64,000 nt of DNA from Ceratothoa steindachneri (GCA_963969495.1 OZ018324.1:139186355-139250354), one strand, 5' to 3'. Positions 1 through 12,915 are shown, numbered from the stretch's first letter. The notes: generated by a model from the sequence alone, not told the origin. A program made the numbers and translations.

Positions 1-307
1 CAATAATAATATAAAAATAACGAAAATCTAAATAGTTACTATGCTGGGTGATATGCTGCCAGCAAGGGTTATCGAGGATGACCTAGCACTTTTAATTGTA
101 TACCTACAATACAAAAAAGAAACAAAATTAAAAGGACACGGGGTCAATTCTTATTTCACCAACAAAATTTAAAATATCTTATTATTTGTTTTATCTAACC
201 TTGGGCGCTTGGCAATTAGAAAAGGGGAATTTCAAAATTGACGGGTTCGAAACAAACCGCACACTTAATTACACCACGATTAATTATGATATAATATATA
301 TACTATT
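1..307. other. AT-rich sequence, nothing recognised
   Basis: No open frame of note, RNA gene or repeat with readable boundaries is seen. It is simple AT-rich flank in front of the LTR-like block that begins with TGTCG at 308. Confidence 0.5.
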
Positions 308-351
308 TGTCGATGAATAGGACGAGGGGTGGTTGGAGTTTTCCTCGACAC

Positions 352-403
<52 letters not shown>

Positions 404-1500
404 TATTATCCTGAATGCGGAGGAGTCCTCGTACTACTCCTTATACTTCGTTCGGCCCGTGTCCTGAATGAGTTTATTGAATCAGAGTGCTTAGAAGTTG
501 GCTACGGAGGGATTTAAATGAACTTTGTCAGCAAACGACTCAAAGAAAGTTAGGTACACAACAATATGAAAATAAAGTTTTAATGAACACTAAACAAGTA
601 AATATATAAATATACAAATAATGTGCTTTGAGAGATAAATTAATAAGTGAATCTCGGATATTTTACTTGGCTTGAAAATTACTATTCACCATACAAATCC
701 CTATACACTTGTAATGCTGGTCAGCATCGCAGTGAAGTCGGGGAATGTTAAAGAGAAGGGACACCTTGGAACCTGATGTTCGGCTGGTGCTGGTTAGTCA
801 AGGTGGTGAGATATGGGGTGGAGAGGATGAGGTAGGTGCTCCAGGAACCGACCTGATCCCACAATTCCGTCACGATTCTGCTGGAAGAAGGCGGTGTCGG
901 GAGCTTCTTATTAAAGAGGGCCTCACGCTCGTGAACTTCGAGCAATCTTGGGTGCCTCTGTGAGAAGGGGGAGGGGGCGAAGTGACCTATTGACGCGTAG
1001 GGTCACGGAGAAAAGCCAAGATGTAGTTTTCTCGCTTAGGGAACCTGAGTGATGCTGTTTGTAGCTTCCTTCTAACACGTGAGTACGAGCTTGGGTCGGC
1101 ACTGCCTTGTAGACCAACGAGGTAAGAAGCCTCCCTACCTGGGACCGATCGCCTCTCTAAAGCTTTGATGTTTCGACGAATTACCACTACACCGACAGAT
1201 GGCAATTTATGCCCTGCCAGACGCTGTGCAAGCTCTACTACTGAGGGTTAAAAGAATTCGTCTTTTATACTCGAAACTCGGGAGAGGTTCTCAGGGCGCC
1301 GGAATTAGTTTATATGGCAAGCTACTCCATTTTTTCCTTTATAAACTTTCGCTAACTATCGAAAGCGAAGATGGGCTCCCATTTATTGCTAAACAGTTCG
1401 GGAAGGAACTCGGTGGTTAGCTGAAATGGCCAGCGGTTTCTTTCGGCTGGAGACCACCAACCGAACCGAACCGAACCCAAATTTGACGTTCTTTCGAATT
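308..1500 (-). mobile_element. LTR-like remnant, probably solo LTR in minus orientation
   Basis: The block starts TGTCGATGAATAGG on the plus strand. This resembles the TGTCGTAG/TGTCGTGG edges of better defined LTRs at 12,921, 41,803 and 55,035. It is GC-richer than its flanks and contains a minus-strand TATA-like box (GTATAAAAG, complement of about 1,263-1,271) and another TATAAA near 1,338, placed as in the other minus-oriented LTRs. No ACA end followed by a copy of the left flank (CTATT) was found, so the right edge is a guess. The short open frames in it overlap on both strands, share no family motif and are not called as genes. Confidence 0.3.
355..401. repeat. (TA)n microsatellite
   Basis: Uninterrupted alternating TA run inside the LTR-like block. 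The predicted peptide with repeated YI residues over it is a translation artefact. Confidence 0.95.
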
Positions 1501-2820
1501 TTCTAAGTCACATAGCTCAATATCCCATAGTTTTCAAGATATCCCAGAAATCTCTTTTGGGGAAAAAAAGTTTTTGTTAGGTAATCAGTTTCTCACTAAT
1601 CATTCCGGAAATAATTCTAACAGCACTTAATGAGTTAAATAATTCGAAATGGGATTTTAAGGCATATTTTGTCCTTAATTTTAGTCTAAATCTGTACAGG
1701 AGTTTTTATATTACCTCGTTGTTATTATTTCGAGAAATAATAGGCCCATAGTTATGAAACATTCCCTATTCCCTACATAAATTTTCTGCTCTTTCGGATC
1801 TCTCAACATAATTTTTTTTAGATAATTTTTACATATCCATTTTGAAAAAGGTTAGGAATCACCGGTTTATTTTACCTTATGTATTTTTGCTCTTCTTCTC
1901 TAATATTTTTTTGTTTTTTCATCGTGAAAACAAAGTTTTGAAAATGTAATTTGTTTCCAAAATAAATGGATCTGAGCACTTTGGGATGTATGTCATTCGA
2001 ATGAGAATTAAAAACTAACTAAGTATTCCAATTTTCGTTTTTGTTGCAATCATAGCATCCCAAAACAGTCTGAATACTTTTGTTTCAAAAACCAACATAT
2101 GAAGTTTTGAATAAAAACTCCCTAGATACCGTCTAGTTATTCAAAAGCACAAGGATATAGTCTAACTACCTCATAGGGAACGAATATATGATATATTTCC
2201 CATATGTCTTACACGTTAATGGTATTTTCTTTTCAGCGTATGCTCACTCATTGTGTTCGTTTATACTGTTCTAAAAACGAATTTTTAAAACTTAAAATGT
2301 AACTTATAAACTATTCTTGTTCTATTTTGGTAGAGGTAGTGCAGCTGGAGCTACAACCTTTTGTTAAAACTGCCTTTTATCGACTATAACGCCCTCCGTC
2401 ACAAAGCGAATATAAATAACATTTCTTCGGCAATTCACTCAAACCTAGATCAGAATATCTGCCAAACTATTAGGTTAAATGCCAATATTATAGAAATAGT
2501 TTCAGTAGAAGGGAGTTACACTTCCTAATAACAAGTATTTCTCCATATTTCACTAATGGCCAGGACAGTGTCGCTGAAATTATGTAAGCCGTGCTATTTT
2601 TGTTTTTTGTTGTGGGTTGATTTGCTCAATTTGAGGTCGCAATGTGGTCTAAAGTTATAGGCTAACTTTTTATAGTATTGATATTAAATCGGTTGGTGTC
2701 AGTTTTATCTCTTTGGTAACAAGTTAATTAATTAGTCATTGTATTTGAGCGCCAAGTACAGATATCGGTCCTATATTCGTACTCTTTTAATTTTCGTCAT
2801 GTTGGCGATATACCTTTGTC
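1501..2820. other. No gene seen
   Basis: AT-rich sequence with frequent stops in all frames. No transposon terminus, RNA gene or conserved motif was recognised. Confidence 0.5.
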
Positions 2821-2824
2821 CTAG

Positions 2825-4035
2825 GCACAATTTGTTTTCAACAAAAAGGACGTCTCCTTTTCAGCAATAAAGAATATTTTTAACGCGTGCTTATTAAACA
2901 CCGGTAACTTCCCTGATAGCTATAAACTAGCGAAAATGATATTCGTCCTAAAGCCAGGAAAACCATCAGAACCCCTCAGCAGTTACTAGCCAATATCACT
3001 ATTGAACTCCATTGGCAAAGTCTTTGAGAAAATCCTTAACAGATGACTAAAAGAATATCTTGAAGAAATTGACCTTTATAATGATTATCAGTTCGGATTA
3101 AAAAAAAGGCAGAGACACCACAATGGCACTTGGCATAATAAAAGAGAAAATAGCAAATGCCAAAGCAGAGAATAACTACACCGATCTGGTCCTGAGAGAT
3201 GTAGAAAAAGAATTCGACAAAGTCTGGGTCAGATGAATGCAATATAAGATCGTAAATCTCCTGATGAATAGCAATCTAGAGAGAATTCTCTGCAATTATG
3301 TCACAGACAGAAGAGCATATGTGAAGATTAATGGTTATTCAGGACCACAATTTGAATTGGAGGCTGGACTCCCACAGGGGAGCTGTCTCAGTCCCACGCT
3401 GTATTCAATATACACAGCAGATGTGCCATCACCAATAATGCCTGGTTGCCTAAACATACAGTTCGCGCACGACATAAGCCAACTCTTTGTCATAACGTAC
3501 AGGAACGTACGCATTCAGGCAAGGACAACAGCTTTAGAAATCAGTAAGAGCAACAACTACGAAAGAAATGGAAAGATAAGGACGAACAGTCGGAAATTTA
3601 CAATAATTTCAATTTCCACGAACAAAACAGCTGAAATTGTAGTTGAAGATCAGAACTAAAGATGTAATAGTGAGGGCTTAGAGCTAGGACTCCGAATAAG
3701 AAAAGGAGGCTACAAACAACATATAACGGAGATGAAGAACAAGGAGATTCCGATGTTTAACCTACTGTACAAACTAAAAGGGTTAGGGATGAAAAATATA
3801 AGAAATATCTATATTGCACTAGGAAGAGAGGTACTACTATACCTGCCAACCCCTATCAACGGTAGCACAAGGACCAAAAAATTGGAACTCCAGAGAATTC
3901 CAAATAAAGCTCTCTACCTTATCACCAACACACGTAGGAGGGAGATGAGAAGACTATAGGTCCACACCGAGAAGCAGGATTAGAAACGCTCAATATCAAC
4001 ATCAGGAACAGAGCGGAGAAAATATGGAGGAATAT
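2825..4035 (+). pseudogene. LINE reverse transcriptase pseudogene (YADD-type non-LTR element)
   Basis: A decayed RT reads in shifting frames. Near 2,940-3,060 there is a conserved stretch resembling LINE RT motif 1-2 (KPGKP, then YxPISLLNSIGKVFEKIL with a stop in place of one residue). From 3,237 a 140-codon open frame carries GLPQGSCLSPTLYSIYTAD, the LINE RT motif 4-5 region. The catalytic box reads FAHD where LINEs have (F/Y)ADD, so one Asp is lost to His. A further open stretch at 3,732-3,959 matches the region downstream of RT in the related copy at 38.6-40.5 kb. At least two frameshifts and several stops break it. No endonuclease is seen, consistent with 5' truncation. It resembles Jockey/CR1-like elements, but the clade cannot be fixed by eye. 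Confidence 0.8.
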
Positions 4036-4069
4036 AGACAACACAGATCAAAAGTGTAAACAGTAATAA

Positions 4070-4300
4070 TGCGAACAAAATGAACTAAAAGTGTAATAAG
4101 TAAACTATATTAAAACGTTTAACAAAAATGATAGTGAAGTGAAAGTTAAGAGTAAAACAGAAATAAAACGAAGATAGTAAACTTAAAGTGTAATGAGTGA
4201 ACTATAGTATTAAAAAGTTGAACAAAAATGATAGTGAAGTGAAAGTTAATAGTAAAACAAGTGAACAAAGTTAAACTAAAGAGACAAAGTGATAACAACA
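4070..4300. repeat. Two-copy tandem repeat, about 115 bp
   Basis: Two adjacent units (about 4,075-4,188 and 4,189-4,300) share the string AACAAAAATGATAGTGAAGT and its flanks, with small differences. It follows directly after the LINE remnant and could be its 3' tail region. The LINE copy at 40 kb also ends in a tandem duplication. Confidence 0.75.
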
Positions 4301-4935
4301 ATTGAAAACCAAACTTTATTCGTGAACTTATTGCCAAAATTCTACATTTCTAATGCCACTGACCATTCGTTTTAGGTTCTCACCTTAATTTCTCTAACTT
4401 CATGTTGAAGTATTTCATCATTGCTATTATTTTCTTATAATTTGTGTAACATTTAAAGCATTTGCATCGCATGCCCTAAGGTTAGCCATCGATATTTGTT
4501 GTGAAAATTGCCATTATAAAGCCTTGTACTGTTATTGATTTAGATGACCTCGACTTCATCATCTTTTAGGCCTTAAGAATCTTAACTTTGGTGAAAGTTC
4601 TGAGTTTAATGATTGGATTCAAGGTATAAAGTTAGGAATGGCCACGTTTATCGCCATTTTTAAGGCTAAACTTTTATTCCCGTGACGATGCAACCAACTT
4701 AATATTTTAGTTTTCCGTCACTGGTGCAGGTATTTAATTAGATCTGTTTGTGTCAGCATCTTACCCGAAGAACTCTAAGTGTAAGGCAGGGTTACCAGAT
4801 GCTTTTCTAATAAATTAGCCCAACTAGTAATAAAAAATAGCCTGGCAAGATAAACAGTAGCTCAATGAAATAAAACAGTTTACCCTAAAACCTAAAATTA
4901 ATCAATTTAACAGTAAAATTGTGCTTATCTTTATA
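4301..4935. other. No gene seen
   Basis: AT-rich spacer between the LINE tail repeat and the antisense hAT remnant. No motif recognised. Confidence 0.5.
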
Positions 4936-4938
4936 AGT

Positions 4939-6560
4939 TTAAAGTTTAATGCATTTAGCTAATCCATTTCCACCAGTATCTTGTCGTTTACTTCTCTTAG
5001 ATAAATTTTTAATCAAATTTAGCATAGCTTTGTTTGGAATAAAATTGAGGCAGCATATGTTTGAATTTTTAAAGAATAATTTTAGTCTTAAAATTGAAGT
5101 TAGAAGGGCCAAACTCATTCTCTTATTATGGTTTTGACTGAAGTCAAAACTACTAGCCCAAACACAGTGGGAACTTCTATATTCCGGAAAATGTAGGATT
5201 TCCAACACTATGTTTTTAGTTGACCCTTTGCACCAAAACTCTGATGTTTTGATTGGAATATTATCTGGCAAAGTTCTTGTCCAATCTGTTGTTGATAGTT
5301 GCCGCTATTGGCTCTCAATTTTTCCAATTTTAGTTTGATAAACCAAAACCAGGTGAAGGGTCGAAAATGGAGCACGAATAGGACTTAAGAAAATACTAGG
5401 AGATAAGAATGAAACTTTTTGAAGTATTGCAACACTTCCAGGCATTCAAGTAAGAAGATATTTGCCGGTTCTTTTCAAATTGTTTTAACATCTTTCTTTT
5501 AGTATTAAAGCTTGTTCACAAGAAATATCATTTGATGTAATTATATTTCCTAAAAGATTAAAAAATTCATAGCCAAATTCGATTTTTTTATTAAATATAT
5601 AATGAGACACATCATTTTAATCTGTGTCAACGTTTACAAATTCAGGAAGCAAAACTCCTCTAAGCATTGATAATGTCAATCTGCATAATTCATCATTAAT
5701 GCTTAAATTTTCAGCCATTTCTTTTTTAAAGAGAAAATTATTTTTTCAAATTCGCATAAAACGTCTAAAAAATGTGAAATATAGTCTTTTGGTTCAACAT
5801 TGTATATTTTAAATAATTCTCTGGCATAATACTCATCACAAGTTGATGAAACCATTTGAAAGCGTAATTTCAAAGCATTCCATTGATCAAGAATCCTTTT
5901 AACGCATTTACTCCTAGCAAGCCAATGTGTCCCAAATAAAAGTATCATTTTAAGCGGACGCCACGTCATGTATAAGCTTATATATTTCAATGTATTTTTC
6001 ATTTAGAAGAGCTGATCTGCTAAACCAGTGATAGGTTTCTCTCATTAAGTAATTATATTAGAATGTAACTCTTCAGATTCACGTGAATAAAACGAATGAC
6101 AAACGCATTTAGCAAGAATGAGATCTGGATTATCTCTTTTCATTCGAGTGTACAATGATTCATTACTTTAGCAAAGATGGGCAGCTCCATCTGTTGCAAG
6201 CGCAAAATATCTTTTAATATTAAAATTATAATACTGAAATACTTATTCAAAATTTTATAAAGTGCTTCAGATGTTGATATTCTTACAGCTACTGTGCATG
6301 TAACTTCAAGTCAATTTCTTTTGATGATGCGGGCATTTCTTGTTTAATAAGGTCAGCTAGAGAATTAACAATTGGTGTACTTGCATGGCAAGCTGTAAAA
6401 GCTAACTTTAATTCGAAGTGGTTTTGTTTTATGGGAAAAAATTCTTTCATATTCGTTTTTGAAAACTTCTTTAATAATGCGCAATATTTACATGCTTGAA
6501 AGATGAATCAGGTGCTCGTAATTTTATATTACACTTTACACGTAGACATATTTTATCCTC
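4939..6560 (-). pseudogene. hAT-family transposase remnant
   Basis: Reading the minus strand from about 6,530 downward gives, in broken frames, FELKLAFTACHASTPIVNS, then ALATDGAAHL and NPDLILAKCVCHSF. These match the catalytic-domain stretch of ZBED/SCAND3-like hAT proteins. Next (6,002-5,703) comes WLARSKCVKRILDQWNALK, the conserved WL...RILEQW segment. At 5,271-4,939 is a C-terminal piece (IVLEILHFPEY ... NICCLNFIPNKAMLNLI) that corresponds to the hAT dimerisation region, here with the usual VERVFS box decayed. Several stops and frameshifts separate the pieces, so it cannot encode an active transposase. No 8-bp duplication or terminal inverted repeats were located. Confidence 0.75.
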
Positions 6561-7570
6561 ATTCTACTTGAAAGTATTAATTATCCATAATTAATTAAAA
6601 CTAAACATAATCTGAGAAATCACCCACCCCCACAAAAAGAATAGCGAAAGATAAGATGGTACTACTGCTTGCACGCAGTCACGATGACTGGCAACTGGCA
6701 ATTAGCACTCGAATAGTAAAAAGGTCTTTATGTGCCTAGAAGTTGCCTAAAGTAGCCTATAAATATCAGAAGTAGCACGAAAAATAGCAAATAACCCATA
6801 TAAAAATTAGTGCTCAGTTTTGTTGAGAAGTCGCTCAAGCGGCGACTTTTAGCCCATTCTGGCAATGTGGTGTAGGGTGTAATTAGCCTAGTTTCAGTAC
6901 CCAACTTTTGCTTTCTTTCAATTGGTTTGTCACAAATCTCTGTTGCATATTTGATTATATATTACAAATTAATGGCTTTGTAACCCTTTTAATTTTCCTC
7001 AAATACGGGACTTCCTCTTCTGACCATATTTAAATATATACCAAAATGAAGAAAAAAATATTATACATACTCACATTTTATGAGTAAGTTTAATATTTTT
7101 TTATTAATATATGTATTTCTTTTCAAGAAGAGTTACGATCCTTAAATTCCGACCAAGATACCTCGTTCACTTTTCACCGAACGCTTTAACCGTAACTTGT
7201 GATCTGATTTCCTGACTAATATAATAAGGGCAAACCGGCGACCTGCGTCTTTGGGTCCTACTCAAGTGGGTAGCTCAGAGCTATTTGTAGAAGGTCAATA
7301 TACTTTTCCCACCCATCGGTTTCGTTATACTAAAATAATTTGTACCCACTAGTTACAATTTTCTTATTTAAAATCAAGTTAACATATTATTCAATGCATA
7401 GATCTATCCCTCGATGCACCATACTGAATCAGATGCTGCCGATGATCGCGTCATTTTTTGGCTAAAAAAACTTAAATATGGTAATTATTATAGGCAAAAT
7501 GAATGATTATGTTGTTTAAACCAAGTGGGGTCTCTGTATATCTACTTTCTTATGAGCAGTTTCCATTCCT
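6561..7570. other. No gene seen
   Basis: AT-rich, with a slightly GC-richer patch around 7,140-7,320 that has no recognised structure. Confidence 0.5.
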
Positions 7571-7574
7571 TTTA

Positions 7575-7745
7575 TGTGTGAGATCTACCCACCCGAATAA
7601 TAATACCGATCTTGTCCACCAATCGGTAGCCAGATCTCTACGTGCGCTGACGTTTGTGTCCGCTCTTGACGGGATTCGGAATCGAACCCGGTACCGCGAC
7701 GTTGGGAGGTCAACGTCGTATCCACTCGGCTATCATGATCTCTTA
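7575..7745 (-). mobile_element. tRNA-derived SINE
   Basis: On the minus strand there is a pol III A box TAGCCGAGTGG (complement of 7,722-7,732) and a perfect B box GGTTCGATTCC (complement of 7,678-7,688), at tRNA-like spacing. Between them a 7-bp stem GACGTTG/CAACGTC sits where an anticodon arm would be. The 5' acceptor-like bases GAGATCA have no partner after the B-box arm. Instead the sequence runs on for about 100 GC-richer bases to a short A-rich end near 7,575. That pattern is a tRNA-related SINE head plus body rather than a functional tRNA. Overlapping short ORFs on both strands are incidental. Confidence 0.65.
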
Positions 7746-7749
7746 TTAT

Positions 7750-8880
7750 CCATATCTTCTCTTCCTTCATCCATCGCTTAACTGACATCCAGCTTTATGC
7801 TTTATTCCTTATTAAGAATAAATCCACCTAGCATTTCATCCGCAATAATGCCCTTTCATAAAGATGGTATGTGATGTGTTATACGATCTCGTTTAATGAA
7901 GATTCTTTTCTGGGCAAAGCGATTCCATTGCTGCCACTCACAAATTCTATCCTTTTACACACATAATATATAATATGGTCCATTTCCTTTCCGGTGAGAA
8001 GCTTCTTTCTCAAACATCCACATAATCTAATCACATTTTACGCTGTTTTCTAATATTTCTCCTTCTGAGGGTCACATTTGTATATGATCCTAATAAATCA
8101 ACAATACCGTCCAAACCTATAAACTAAATAAGCAAACTTTCATATAATTACTACTAATTTTCCTTTGAATTGCCAAAAATATTCTTTAAAATTTGCCTTT
8201 GATAGTGCCAAGTTTCATTTCCTAAATCATGTAATAAAAATGTACGACGAGAGAAATGTCTCCCAATAAACGATAACTACTAACTTTCACTTTTCAAGTA
8301 AAGTTCATAAATATGTATAGCAACACATTCCTACATTTAGTCTAGACTACTTATTATGATATACTCATTTATCATGAAGGCGACATGAGTTAAGGCCGAA
8401 AATTCTTACATTGTTTTTAGTCGATTTTTTTTACTTTACGCATAAACCATTATTTAGCTTCGTGCAAATACGCGTCGTGTGAAACGATGAAGCAAACTGG
8501 TCTTCTTCGATACTCACTCCTAGATAATAGTTAACAATGCAACTGATGTGGATAAAAGGATTGTTTGGGCCATCAGCCGGTACTTCATTACCCGTTTTTA
8601 TGAACTGTCATTTACAACCTCAAGCCGAGAAAAAATTAATTATCTTCATAATTGTTTGCCGTACTTTGGAGAAATTTTCAGTTTTCTATCTAAAACATAG
8701 CAAAGTATATATGTAAAACACTCAAAGTATCTGTTATTTATACATTTATGGCATTAAATATATCCCTGTGGTTTTATTTTACCCCATTTTGGCAAATACG
8801 TGAACCTAAACTTTTTATACTTTTTATTATCATCTCAAAATATATATCATCTTATATTTTCAGAATATATTATCCCTAAA
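7750..8880. other. No gene seen
   Basis: AT-rich, stops in all frames, no recognised repeat or motif. Confidence 0.5.
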
Positions 8881-8884
8881 CGGC

Positions 8885-9760
8885 TTCCAAAATACTTAAT
8901 TATGCAGAAATTAGGGCCGTCATAGATGAATCTGATAATGATCTCTCCGATTAGAGTGAAGAAGAGTTTATTAATGGAGAAGATTCGGAAGTAGAAGATC
9001 CTGTGTCATTCATTGAAGATGTTTCCTCCTCCTCCTCTAGTTCACAAACGGATTCTGAGTCGGAATATTTAATCATGAATATATTATTGCCAAACCACAT
9101 CAGTTCGAGTGATAGCAGAAATAAAAAGCTCAGTGCAACCTGTTATGGTAATTGTTATATGTTCTTTTTAAAAAAATACAGCAGCAATGATTCTTTAAAC
9201 AAGTAGAAATAGATGAACTTCATGTTTTAAGTTCTTTTGTCCAGAACAAAGGTAGAAAAGTTTCAACTTGTGTAAACTGTAAAACATAAATTTGAATTAA
9301 GATAGATTGACAGTTTGTTTAGATTCTGTTTTTTTCAGTTTTCTTAATTTAGCTTTTTTTAAAAAATATAACCCTATTAATTTTTTAGGAATAGTAAATG
9401 CAACGGAATGCAAGCATCTGCTCCTGAAACAGAAGATATACTGTCTTTGAACATTGTGAGGACGTGAATTTAAGCATGATTTCTGCAGGGCAAAGCCCTC
9501 TGCCAAACACCAATGTCGTTGAAGAAGTTCTTTGAAGCTGAAAATATCGATGACCTTGACTGGGTAAGACTTGATTTAAACCCAATAGTGAACATAGAGA
9601 AGATAATCGGCAGAAGTTTATGACTCAGAAACAGACAAATACGAGTATTAAAGAAGAAGAATGGGAAAATTTACAACCGGAAAATTTGACAATCCGGTGA
9701 AGTTCTGCAGGCAAGATATTGCGCCTCATTCAGAACAAGTACCTGCATACTTTTCATTTA
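8885..9760 (+). pseudogene. Possible transposase N-terminal scrap (acidic, Ser-rich)
   Basis: A frame broken by one stop reads IRAVIDESDNDLSD, then an acidic stretch EEEFINGEDSEVED, then a serine run (SSSSSSSQTDSESE) near 9,003-9,065. Acidic N-termini of this kind precede the DDE domain in piggyBac-type transposases. About 9,500-9,570 a short piece (MSLKKFFEAENIDDLDWV) is also readable. No DDE core, terminal repeat or TTAA duplication was found, so the assignment is weak. It may equally be a fragment of a host gene or another element. Confidence 0.25.
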
Positions 9761-10375
9761 TATGTTTTTTCAATTTGCTTTGCGATAATTATATTTTACT
9801 GGTTATGGCTGCATGGATCCGTATTGATATCTAGTTTTGAACGGATTTTTTTTTAAATACATATTATTTTCTCCTAAACTTTGTTAGCCGTTGTTCTATG
9901 AAATTAAGTTTTTAGTAAATTGTTCCATACCAGCTGGGAACACTCAATTACAATCTCCTCCACTTCTACACCCTATTCATATCATAAACATTTTTTACCG
10001 AAGTTGTTCATAACTCTTTCCACCTATTGCATAGTATAAATTCGTCTCCTGTTGTCGATTGCTGCGTGCTAAAGGAAGCTAAAACAAGGACATAACTGCA
10101 GTATCAAAACAGAAACATGATCTATTTGATAGGTAGGTAAATGATTGTATGCCAATAAGAGAATAAATCGTGGCTTCACGAATGTTAAAGGAGTCATTAG
10201 TGACGATTCATTCCAAAGAGCGTAGACACTAAATAATCATATTGTGTTTTAGGCATGGATTGCAGAATTAATGTAGTTCAATACAATCCGGAATAAATTT
10301 TGATAAAGAAACAATAATTTAAAATTTTTACATGAATGTTTGGTTAAAGAACAAAAAGAATACTATTAAAATCAT
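9761..10375. other. No gene seen
   Basis: AT-rich spacer without recognisable content. Confidence 0.5.
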
Positions 10376-10379
10376 TTTA

Positions 10380-11185
10380 TATTATTTAAAAAAATCATTA
10401 GAGAGGAAAATGTTCCGGAAGAATTCAAAGAATTAAATGTAACACTAATTTTCAATATTGCTGGATTTTTTTCTACCAATGATAACGTTTCCCTTGGATA
10501 ACGCTGCTGATGTCATTTATCTCAACTTTAGAAATGCTTTTGATAACCGTCTGGTTAAAAGACTTTTGAAAGAGATAAAAACTAACGGAATAAAGGGCAG
10601 CGAATTAAAATGGAATGGAGACACGAAAATTCCGTAGGGAAAGAGTTGTTGTAAATAGTTTCTCGTGAGCCTCGGTTACTTTTGGCGTTCCTCAGTTATC
10701 TGTTCTTGGAATCTTGCCATTTTAACATTTACAAACAAACATGATATCGAGATATAATGAAAAATTTCAAAAGTAGATGATGAAACGAATCACGGTAAAA
10801 GGGAAATATACCATAATGACTAGAAAAACTGCCAAAATACTTGAATTTATGAGTCGAAGAGTAAGAAAATGACAGACACAGTTTAACGTGGAAAAGTGTA
10901 GGGTGAGGCAATATAGGACATGCTAATTAATCGACGAAGATATTACAATAAGGGTGGTTAACTTTTAGACACGCCGCTGGTTGAAAATAATTTAGGTCTC
11001 TTAATCTCGGTTGATCTAAAATTATCAACACAAATTGCTGTACCTCCAAGAGGAGCAAATATTTTCTAGGCGACATAGCTAGACATTTTGCATTTAAATT
11101 AAAAGTTACTATTTTTCCTTATATAAAGAAATTTTAAGGCATCATTTGGAGTATGAGGAACAATTCTGGTCCCCATAAATGAAAC
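10380..11185 (+). pseudogene. CR1-like LINE fragment (RT thumb and downstream part)
   Basis: Broken frames give DVIYLNFRNAFDN (RT motif 3, normally DFxKAFD), then a segment aligning with the RVVVNG...GVPQGSVLG region of CR1 elements but with stops and substitutions. After 10,880 comes a tract matching the downstream LINE segment (LGLLISVDLK, and a degraded LEY...WSP near 11,150-11,175). The order and spacing follow the better preserved CR1-like copy at 59.4-60.2 kb. It is 5' truncated and non-coding. Confidence 0.65.
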
Positions 11186-11189
11186 AAGG

Positions 11190-11580
11190 TCCACTGACCA
11201 AAGTCGCGTACTCTGACTTATTCGGATTTATGACCTTATGACCTTCAAACTTTCAATATTTCCGGACTAACATTGTGAGGACCTTGGCAGTTATATCAGT
11301 CGAAAGAAAATGTAAAAAATCATAAGGATTTTACAGCTTGTTAGAATCGGCAGGATAGTTATGATGTCAATGCCAAAACAAAATAGTTATCGGGCTAATT
11401 TTGAGAGGACCTTGACAATTTATCATTCGAACGGGAATTTGAAACAACATAAGGGTTTCAAATTTCTTTAGAATTGGCCTAATAGTTACAATTTTATTAC
11501 CAAGACAAAACAAGCAAAATGATTACCGGCAGACCAACCGAACTACTAACATAGTGAGATATAGACTCGCATGCGACTAA
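11190..11580. repeat. Dispersed repeat with about 2 internal 125-bp tandem units (copy A)
   Basis: Units start at about 11,262 and 11,391 with the motif CGG(A/G)CTAA, and each contains GTTAGAATCGGC-like and ATAGTTA-like strings. The units are flanked on the left by TTATGACC...TTTCAATA and on the right by CATAGTGAGATATAGA followed by a CGCGACTA/TGCGACTA end. The same left flank, units and right flank recur at 31,570-32,250 with four units. This marks a mobile, non-coding family with a variable minisatellite core. Confidence 0.8.
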
Positions 11581-12915
11581 AAATACATTGCCATAATGGA
11601 AAGCGTCCAGTGACGTGTGAGGAAATTAAATCAAGGGAAAAAACTAGCTCGTATCAAGACAGATTGTGTCAACTCAAATTTACTTTCACTGGAAGATCGT
11701 TATCTGTGCGTCCAACTTATTGTATTATTTATAATACTACACTGATTTACATATATATAAATGTATAATTTAATATTTGAGCTAGAAAATACACGCCGAA
11801 ATTGAACATTTACGCGTTATTAAATTAAGTATTTTTGCTTTATCCTTTATCCCCAATAACATTCTATATCCTTTAACTTCCAACCTTTCTATTCTATTAG
11901 AGTTAGCTTCGAGTTGACCGAAGAGTCTTTGCTAGTTCGTAATTCTGTATTTCTGTAATTTTCATTTCTCTAACTCTAGATTTTTTCTTCTTCTTCCAAC
12001 GTTGGCACCGGCATAATCTCATACAACTTCCCCCACCATTTCATTCGCTAAAGCTCTATTCGATCCAAGGACTTTCTTACCATTAAAACCCCGCGGCCCA
12101 AATCAGATTCTTTTGTATAACATTCATTTACAATGCAGCAGAGATACTTAAAACTTCACACTTAACTTTATTAATAAGTCACTTATTTCTAAACTCGTCT
12201 ATACATTCTAACCATAAGCTTTATTTTTCATTTCAATGTCAATTAGATGTTACAAATTGATATTTTGTTTTAATAATGAATATTTAATTCCTGTGGTAGC
12301 TTAAGGCGAGGTGGATTCAAGTGTAATTTTTATTTTTAATTATAGCTTTTAGATTATTTTTCTGATAATTTGCTCAAATTTTCCTTTCATTTAGACTACA
12401 AAGAGTTCATTTCACTACATTTTTTTAGTTATATCAAATATTTATTATCAGTATTGCTTTATTTTATTCTCTAGCAAATGCAAATCGGTTGTCATCAATG
12501 TATGGATGATGTTTTAATCAATGCGTTAAGATTGGCCAAGTTTTTCCCACCTTTGAAGAGGACGTCCTTCATTTACATGCACTTTAAAACGGTCTTGTGA
12601 GTAGGTTGTATCCGCTGACCACTGAATTTTCTTTAAAAGTTAGGCAGATTTCAGGGTAATCTCCATGCACAAATGAATGGCTCTGTAAATAAAATCAACT
12701 GAAAAAACGCAAGCCAAAGGAAGATGCGTTATGAGTTTGCCAATGAAGAGAATAGTTCAGATATGGTTTCGTTAATTAAAAGCCTTTTCAGAGACGGCAT
12801 AAATACGTAATTAAAATTCTGTATAAAGATTAAAGATCTCTCGAGATAGGGGCATGGTTAATTAAACGCAGAGAATTTTCAGTTTTAAAAATGATCTGTT
12901 TGACTTAACATACAA
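11581..12915. other. No gene seen
   Basis: AT-rich. Nothing coding or structural was recognised before the solo LTR. Confidence 0.5.

Noticed and set aside
745..1420. Overlapping 60-75 codon frames on both strands
   Set aside because: No motif, and they lie in an LTR-like block.
7675..7740. Functional tRNA gene on the minus strand
   Set aside because: A and B boxes are good but the acceptor stem does not pair and the sequence continues as a SINE body.
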